Assembly (NCBI RefSeq): GCF_002836355.1
Contig: NZ_PJCA01000030.1
Location: 62,001-126,000, forward strand
Direction of reading: 5' to 3'
Source of the DNA: Moritella sp. Urea-trap-13
Lineage (GTDB): Bacteria > Pseudomonadota > Gammaproteobacteria > Enterobacterales > Moritellaceae
Length of the DNA stretch: 64,000 nucleotides
The translations under genes and the position numbers were made by a program. Shown piece after piece: positions 56,707 through 64,000 of the stretch (position 1 is its first letter; each line of letters begins with the position of its first letter). Under the pieces are notes generated by a model, which was not told the DNA's origin, did not search any database, and saw only the letters and a list, made by a program, of their open reading frames with translations.

Positions 56707-56766
56707 GATCAAAAATGCCAACCTCATATACGCAAATTGCACATACTCAGCTGGCATTTTTTGATC
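56707..56766. terminator. Long hairpin between the purine permease and arsR-like genes
   Basis: GATCAAAAATGCCA (56707-56720) pairs with TGGCATTTTTTGATC (56752-56766) with one unpaired base. It is about 90 bases after the permease stop on the minus strand. Confidence 0.65.
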
Positions 56767-56853
56767 ATATCAACGCTACTGTTTATTAACGCAAATAGCA
56801 CATTGACAGTGTCATCACCTTAACGGCACCGTCAATGTTGCTAACCTAACGTG

Positions 56854-58203
56854 TTAGATAAACGCTAGTTTGGCAATGAATACCACTGCAAGTACATTCA
56901 TACCTAGTGATACATCAGCAGAACGACCAGTCGCATGCTTGATGATAGCGAATGATAGGAAGCCTAAGATGATACCATCAGCGATTGAGTACGTTAGCGG
57001 CATCATAATTGCTGTGATAGCAGCTGGAACGTAGTCTGTAAACTCATCCCAGTTAACTTTGTTTAAGCTACCAACCATTAGAAAAGCAACATAGATCAAC
57101 GCGCCTGCTGTCGCATAGCTTGGTACAATCTGTGCTATCGGAGCAAAGAACATCGCCGCTAAGAATAGTAGACCAACAACAACTGCAGTTAAACCGGTAC
57201 GGCCGCCTTCAGCAATACCGGCATTACTTTCAACGTATGTCGTTACTGGTGGGCAACCAATCATCGCGCCAGCAACACTGGCAACACTGTCAGCTGTTAA
57301 TGCTTTATTTAGGTTTTCAATTTTGCCATCTTTATTGTACATGCCCGCTTTATCAGCCACACCAATCATAGTACCTGCGGTATCAAACATGTTCACAAAT
57401 AAGAATGCTAGGATAACACTAACCATAGATACGTCTAATGCACCCATAACGTCCATTTGCATGAATGTTTTTGATAAACCTGTTGGTAATGAGACGACTT
57501 GTTCAGGTAACGTCACTAGACCCATCACTGCGCTGATAACAGTAACAATAATAATACCAATAAGTACTGCACCGAATACTTTACGGGTTGCTAAGATTGC
57601 AATGATAAGAAAGCTTAACGCGCCTAAAATGACTTTAGGGTCGTGGAAGTTACCTAACGTCACTAAAGTTGCAGGACTAGCAGTAATGATACCAGCTGCT
57701 TTTAAACCGATAATACCTAAGAATAGACCGACACCCGCAGTCATTGCATAGCGTAAACTATGCGGAATACTGTCGATGATCCAACCGCGTAATTTGGTCA
57801 CACTCATAATGACGAATATGATACTTGAAATGAATACTGCACCTAATGCAACCTGCCAAGAATATTCCATACCTTTCACTACTGCGAAAGTAAAAAATGC
57901 ATTCAGACCCATACCTGGTGCTAGACCTACAGGCCAGTTCGCATAAAGTCCCATGAAGATACAACCAATTGCTGCACTTAGTGCTGTAGCAACGAATACC
58001 GCTTGGTAGTCCATACCAGCAATAGACATGATATCTGGGTTAACAAATAGGATATAAGCCATAGTAACGAAAGTCGTTAAACCTGCCATTACTTCTGTTT
58101 TAATTGTGGTGTTATGTGCTTTTAGCTTAAACAACTTTTCCATCAAAGTGGAAAAAGCAGAAGTGTTTTTTGATTCAGAGGTAGACTGACTTGCGGTATT
58201 CAT
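56854..58203 (-). CDS. Purine permease of the AzgA/GhxP family (NCS2, COG2252)
   Basis: A 449-residue inner-membrane protein with about 12-14 helices. Family motifs are AGLTTFVTMAYILFVNP, LAPGMGLNAFF, FDTAGTMIGVADKAG and GAMIGCPPVTTYVESNAGIAEGGRTG. It imports adenine, guanine or hypoxanthine by proton symport; the exact base cannot be read from sequence. I use ATG at 58201-58203; a GTG 12 bases earlier is in frame, and both have weak ribosome sites. It is monocistronic. Confidence 0.93.
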   Translation of the reverse strand: MNTASQSTSESKNTSAFSTLMEKLFKLKAHNTTIKTEVMAGLTTFVTMAYILFVNPDIMSIAGMDYQAVFVATALSAAIGCIFMGLYANWPVGLAPGMGLNAFFTFAVVKGMEYSWQVALGAVFISSIIFVIMSVTKLRGWIIDSIPHSLRYAMTAGVGLFLGIIGLKAAGIITASPATLVTLGNFHDPKVILGALSFLIIAILATRKVFGAVLIGIIIVTVISAVMGLVTLPEQVVSLPTGLSKTFMQMDVMGALDVSMVSVILAFLFVNMFDTAGTMIGVADKAGMYNKDGKIENLNKALTADSVASVAGAMIGCPPVTTYVESNAGIAEGGRTGLTAVVVGLLFLAAMFFAPIAQIVPSYATAGALIYVAFLMVGSLNKVNWDEFTDYVPAAITAIMMPLTYSIADGIILGFLSFAIIKHATGRSADVSLGMNVLAVVFIAKLAFI

Positions 58204-58390
58204 TAAGGTACTCACTTTTTATTTCGTTCATCTTACGCACTGTATAACAGCGGCCGTCTGTACTTATTGCTCTTTACTGCAACTAATAGATACAAACCAA
58301 GATGACTGGTTGTTTAATAAATGGCTGTCGCTTAGCGGAAAAGTGGAAAGTTCTAAGCTGACAATTATTAACTAACCGGATTTAAATATA

Positions 58391-58423
58391 GGTAATTATT
58401 ACCTGCTTTATTCACATTGTGAA
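58391..58423. promoter_or_regulatory. Paired palindromes upstream of the purine permease gene
   Basis: GGTAATTATTACC (58391-58403) and TTCACATTGTGAA (58411-58423), both perfect, lie seven bases apart, about 190 bases before the permease start. They may be regulator sites; neither matches the PurR box. The rest of 58204-58554 shows no gene. Confidence 0.4.
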
Positions 58424-58554
58424 CGGGCGGGATTATCTGCTAATTCACCTTAAATTGGAAGTTTTTTGTCTAAAAAGCGCCCTTTTATTACTCAAAACAA
58501 TAATCTATTGATAGAAATTAACCCAAGTGCCTGAAAGTACTATTTTAGGGATAA

Positions 58555-58584
58555 AAAAATACCAGCCTTAGGCTGGTATTTTTA
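58555..58584. terminator. Terminator after obgE
   Basis: AAAAATACCAGCC pairs with GGCTGGTATTTTT across a three-base loop. Confidence 0.9.
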
Positions 58585-58619
58585 ATAAAAATGATAATAA
58601 AATCACTTTTTAATGATGT

Positions 58620-59846
<1,227 letters not shown>

Positions 59847-60023
59847 TTAACTAATCACGCACTGACCTTATTCTCACTCGGTTAGTGAATTAATTAATCC
59901 GTGCAACTATCAACTTCTATGGAGTGTCATGACTAACCAAGCTTAACCAGCCTGTATGGGTCAATATTCTCTCTCAATGTTCACTACTTTATTCTTTTAT
60001 TGCTAAAATTTATTTCGGCAATA

Positions 60024-60053
60024 AAAAAACCCCGCCATGTAGGCGGGGTTTAA
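60024..60053. terminator. Strong GC-rich terminator after rpmA
   Basis: AAACCCCGCC pairs with GGCGGGGTTT across a five-base loop. It lies between rpmA and obgE, so obgE transcription needs read-through or its own promoter. Confidence 0.9.
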
Positions 60054-60075
60054 AAATTCTTAGTTTGTACTGAAA

Positions 60076-60333
60076 TTATTCAGCTACAATGCTAATGAAC
60101 TTACGGTTTTGTGGTCCTTTAATTTCGAACTGCACTTTACCGCTAGCTTTAGCGAATAGAGTGTGGTCACGACCACAACCTACGTTTGTACCAGCGTGGA
60201 ATTTAGTACCACGTTGACGAACTAGAATGTTACCCGCAAGTACTGATTCGCCACCAAAGCGTTTTACGCCTAAGCGTTTGCTTTCTGAATCACGACCGTT
60301 GTTGGTACTACCACCAGCTTTCTTATGTGCCAT
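60076..60333 (-). CDS. rpmA: 50S ribosomal protein L27
   Basis: An 85-residue protein with the L27 N-terminal tail [20 protein letters not shown] that reaches the peptidyl-transferase centre, then [17 protein letters not shown] and [12 protein letters not shown]. Normal length. It lies 16 bases after rplU. Confidence 0.98.
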   Translation of the reverse strand: MAHKKAGGSTNNGRDSESKRLGVKRFGGESVLAGNILVRQRGTKFHAGTNVGCGRDHTLFAKASGKVQFEIKGPQNRKFISIVAE

Positions 60334-60349
60334 CTTTTAGTACTCCTGA

Positions 60350-60658
60350 TTAAGCGATTTTAGTAATCTTAACTTCTGTAAACCATTGACGGTGACCCAT
60401 CTGTTTACGAGAGTGCTTACGACGACGGAAATAGATGATTTTAATCTTATCCGCACGACCATGAGATACCACTTCAGCAGTGATTTTTTTACCATCAAGG
60501 TAAGGTGCGCCAACTTCGATATTCTCGCCGTTAGCTACCATTAGTACTTCGTTAAATTCGATGTTTGAACCAGCTTCAACGTCTAGAAGTTCTAGACGAA
60601 GAGTTTGGCCTTCAACAACGCGGTGTTGTTTGCCACCGCTAAGGAAAACAGCATACAT
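60350..60658 (-). CDS. rplU: 50S ribosomal protein L21
   Basis: A 102-residue L21 starting [18 protein letters not shown] and ending with the basic [20 protein letters not shown] signature. The ATG at 60656-60658 has GGAG upstream and gives the usual length (103 in E. coli); the frame is open to 60709 but the extra residues are not ribosomal. It is the first gene of rplU-rpmA. Confidence 0.98.
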   Translation of the reverse strand: MYAVFLSGGKQHRVVEGQTLRLELLDVEAGSNIEFNEVLMVANGENIEVGAPYLDGKKITAEVVSHGRADKIKIIYFRRRKHSRKQMGHRQWFTEVKITKIA

Positions 60659-60732
60659 GTTTTCTGACTCCGATTCGTGTCTAGCGTACCTTAGGTAGCG
60701 ACACGTCATAATAATTTATAACAATGGCGCGA

Positions 60733-60761
60733 ATTCTACTCAAAACTTTGCAGTTAGGCAA
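60733..60761 (-). promoter_or_regulatory. Sigma-70 promoter of rplU-rpmA
   Basis: On the minus strand: TTGCCT, a 17-base spacer, then TAGAAT, followed by a GC-rich discriminator (TCGCGCC) typical of stringently controlled ribosomal promoters. It lies about 75 bases before rplU. The remaining intergenic DNA to ispB (60762-60979) holds no gene. Confidence 0.75.
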
Positions 60762-60979
60762 GCTGATTTTCAAAATAAATATAAATAAGCAGGAAAGTAG
60801 TAAATCGCGGCCGCTTAAGCCTTTCGACAATTACAATTTAGTGTACAATTACGACATAAATTTGACGGGCATTTTATCTTATAGCGTAGTATCAAGATAG
60901 GGCTAGTGATAAATATAACGCACAATAGTCTGAAAAAATCGTCATACCACTTTATAAAGAAGCACGGAACTTATTACCC

Positions 60980-61951
60980 ATGGACATAAAAGCCATTCAA
61001 GCGTTATCGAAACAAGATATGGACGCTGTCAATGAACTCATTTTAGATCGACTGCAATCGGATGTTGCCCTCGTAAATCAAGTGGGTTATTACATTGTAA
61101 ATGGTGGCGGTAAACGCATTCGTCCACTGATTGCAACCTTAAGCGCTCGCGCACTCGGTTATCAAGGTCAGCAACATGTCGATGTCGCTGCCATTATCGA
61201 ATTTATTCATACTTCAACGTTATTACACGATGATGTAGTCGATGAATCAGATATGCGCCGCGGCCGTGACACCGCCAATGCGATGTTTGGCAATGCCGCA
61301 AGTGTATTAGTCGGTGACTTCCTTTATTCACGTTCTTTCCAAATGATGGCAAAACTACATAACAGTAAAATTATCGATATTTTATCCGATGCAACCAATG
61401 TGATTGCAGAAGGTGAAGTATTACAATTAATGAACTGTAATGATGCTGACACCGACGAAAAACGTTATATGGACGTTATCTATTACAAGACTGCCAAGCT
61501 ATTTGAAGCTGCGACGCAACTTGCTGCGGTCATCTCTGAGCAGCCAGCTGACATCGAACAAGCGATGATAGATTATGGGGTACATTTAGGTGCCGCATTC
61601 CAACTTATCGATGATGTGATGGATTACACAGCTAATGCTCAAGAAATGGGTAAAAACGTCGGGGATGATCTTGCTGAAGGTAAACCAACATTGCCATTAA
61701 TTCATGCTATGGCACACGGCACTGAAGCAGAAGCGTTAATGGTACGAGAAGCAATCGAAAAAATGAATGGCATGGATAACCTCGATGCTATTCTGGCGAT
61801 TCTTGAACGTACTGGCTCACTAAATTATTGCTTTGATAAAGCCCAGCAAGAAGCTGATTTAGCGGTAGCAGCAATTACCGTATTACCTGAATCAGAATAC
61901 AAGCAGGCGCTTATCTCGTTAGCTTATATTGCCGCAAACAGAAATAGCTAA
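60980..61951 (+). CDS. ispB: Octaprenyl diphosphate synthase
   Basis: A 323-residue trans-prenyltransferase that makes the ubiquinone side chain from farnesyl and isopentenyl diphosphates. The two Asp-rich motifs are LLHDDVVDESDMRRG and QLIDDVMDYT; GGKRIRPL is upstream. Length equals E. coli IspB (323). It is divergent from rplU as in many gammaproteobacteria. The exact chain length cannot be set from the motifs alone. Confidence 0.95.
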   Translation: MDIKAIQALSKQDMDAVNELILDRLQSDVALVNQVGYYIVNGGGKRIRPLIATLSARALGYQGQQHVDVAAIIEFIHTSTLLHDDVVDESDMRRGRDTANAMFGNAASVLVGDFLYSRSFQMMAKLHNSKIIDILSDATNVIAEGEVLQLMNCNDADTDEKRYMDVIYYKTAKLFEAATQLAAVISEQPADIEQAMIDYGVHLGAAFQLIDDVMDYTANAQEMGKNVGDDLAEGKPTLPLIHAMAHGTEAEALMVREAIEKMNGMDNLDAILAILERTGSLNYCFDKAQQEADLAVAAITVLPESEYKQALISLAYIAANRNS

Positions 61952-61985
61952 TTGCAGTAACTCATTAATATACAGTTAATAACAT

Positions 61986-62018
61986 AAAAAGCCGCATGAG
62001 CAATCATGCGGCTTTTTT
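61986..62018. terminator. Terminator after ispB
   Basis: AAAAAGCCGCATGA pairs with TCATGCGGCTTTTT across a four-base loop, followed by Ts. Confidence 0.9.
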
Positions 62019-62158
62019 GTATCTGCCTGTTTTCTGTTACAAACTATCGTTCTAAGTAAGGAACTAAGCGCATACCTAAGTAAATAACTAAATAAGAACT
62101 AAGTAACTTGCTATCACCAACAACAGCAATAGTCGCGACAGTAAATCATGACAGGTAT

Positions 62159-62187
62159 AAAAAAGGCCGCATCTGCGACCTTTTATT
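62159..62187. terminator. Terminator after purA
   Basis: AAAAGG and CGCA pair with TGCG and CCTTTT around a two-base loop, with one internal mismatch. It serves purA on the minus strand. Confidence 0.7.
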
Positions 62188-62208
62188 TATCAGTTTAACC
62201 AAGCAGAC

Positions 62209-63588
<1,380 letters not shown>

Positions 63589-63616
63589 TTAAAATCGGAA
63601 AATATAACTTTACTTA

Positions 63617-63656
63617 TTGTTCTACTGTACAAAAAATTGTTTTGTTGTACAAAAAA
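63617..63656. repeat. Two tandem 20-bp repeats between yjeT and purA
   Basis: Two adjacent 20-base units (63617-63636, 63637-63656), 17 of 20 bases identical, each with a TGTACA palindrome followed by six As. The spacing equals about two helical turns, so both could face one side of the DNA. Confidence 0.75.
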
Positions 63657-63657
63657 A

Positions 63658-63840
63658 TTACAACATAAACAATAATACGACACCAGTTACAACTAGGCAA
63701 CCGGCACATTTACGTACCTTGTCAGCAGGTTGCTGGGTAATGACCGTTAACATTTGTTGCCACTGTTTAGGCATCAACATCGGCATTATACCTTCAATAA
63801 TAAATACAATCGCCAAAGCTAACCACAATTCATTCCCCAT
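63658..63840 (-). CDS. yjeT: YjeT-like (DUF2065) small membrane protein
   Basis: A 60-residue protein with two hydrophobic helices (LALAIVFIIEGIMPML and GCLVVTGVVLLFML) separated by a polar loop (PKQWQQM). This is the DUF2065/YjeT pattern between hflC and purA. ATG at 63838-63840 has GGTGG five bases upstream; the TTG just before is less likely. It is probably an inner-membrane protein; its function is unknown. Confidence 0.88.
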   Translation of the reverse strand: MGNELWLALAIVFIIEGIMPMLMPKQWQQMLTVITQQPADKVRKCAGCLVVTGVVLLFML

Positions 63841-63894
63841 CAAACCACCTTATTATAGCGCCACATAGCGTCAGCACCAAAAAATTTTGCATAA

Positions 63895-63924
63895 AAAATC
63901 CGTTCACTGAGGAACGGATTTTAA
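63895..63924 (-). terminator. Terminator after hflC
   Basis: AAAATCCGTTC pairs with GAACGGATTTT across a six-base loop. It lies between hflC and yjeT on the minus strand. Confidence 0.75.
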
Positions 63925-63963
63925 ATTAGTTTAATCAGCTCTCATTGAGAGTATGTATTAAAA

Positions 63964-64000
63964 CTATTTAGCCGCTGCCGCATTGATATTCGCTTGCGGA
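63964..64000 (-). CDS. hflC: C-terminal end of HflC (partial)
   Basis: Only the last 11 codons are in the window, reading PQANINAAAAK then TAG. I infer hflC, the membrane protease-regulating partner of HflK, from the conserved order hflK-hflC-yjeT-purA and not from sequence. A second frame with a stop at 63968 is less natural in composition. Confidence 0.5.
   Translation of the reverse strand, partial: PQANINAAAAK

Overview
The window looks like chromosomal DNA of a marine, probably cold-adapted gammaproteobacterium of the Alteromonadales/Vibrionales type. A Moritella-like genome is my best guess, but I have no marker gene to prove it. The reasons are AT-rich intergenic DNA, conserved gammaproteobacterial neighbourhoods (rcsF-trmO-proS; rplU-rpmA-obgE divergent from ispB; hflC-yjeT-purA), and many genes of families common in marine relatives. 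I see no rRNA, tRNA, CRISPR array, prophage or insertion sequence.

Layout. 1-10 kb: branched-chain amino acid genes (ilvIH; leuAB without leuCD) around a membrane GGDEF-EAL protein and a long-chain acyl-CoA synthetase. 10-22.6 kb: a PilZ protein, then a 12-kb same-strand urea block, urtABCDE (urea ABC importer) followed by ureABC-ureJ-ureDEFG (urease and nickel maturation), headed by a good sigma-54 -24/-12 element. 22.8-26.5 kb: a TPP riboswitch and thiamine importer thiBPQ. 26.6-28.9 kb: a SoxC/SorA-type sulfite dehydrogenase with three small c-type cytochromes. 29.6-36.5 kb: a large metal-uptake locus (PepSY, DUF2271, DUF4198, two unknown envelope proteins, a ZnuABC-type importer and a second ZnuA-like protein lacking histidine ligands). 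A Fur-box-like site overlaps its predicted promoter. 36.7-43 kb: alkyl sulfatase, a lipoprotein, PIN-PhoH ATPase, TPR protein, UbiA-like prenyltransferase and RidA. 43-48 kb: a periplasmic binding protein, rcsF, trmO, an SLT-type lipoprotein and proS. 48-53 kb: DUF3465, a patatin, a Kef-type antiporter and a GGDEF protein. 53-56.6 kb: a zinc-efflux locus (ZntA ATPase, HD hydrolase, SmtB/ArsR regulator with a complete alpha-5 zinc motif). 56.8-64 kb: purine permease, obgE-rpmA-rplU, ispB, purA, yjeT and the 3' end of hflC.

How it works together. The urea block would import urea by ABC transport and hydrolyse it under nitrogen control. The metal locus (import) and the SmtB-like/ZntA locus (export) are two sides of metal homeostasis. 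Short imperfect tandem repeats (about 12-20 bp units) recur near gene ends and starts: after leuB, in ureJ and urtC, before znuA-like and its neighbour, before the lipoprotein gene, and before purA. Several starts given here are shorter than the longest open frame because a clear Shine-Dalgarno sequence or signal peptide supports the internal codon.
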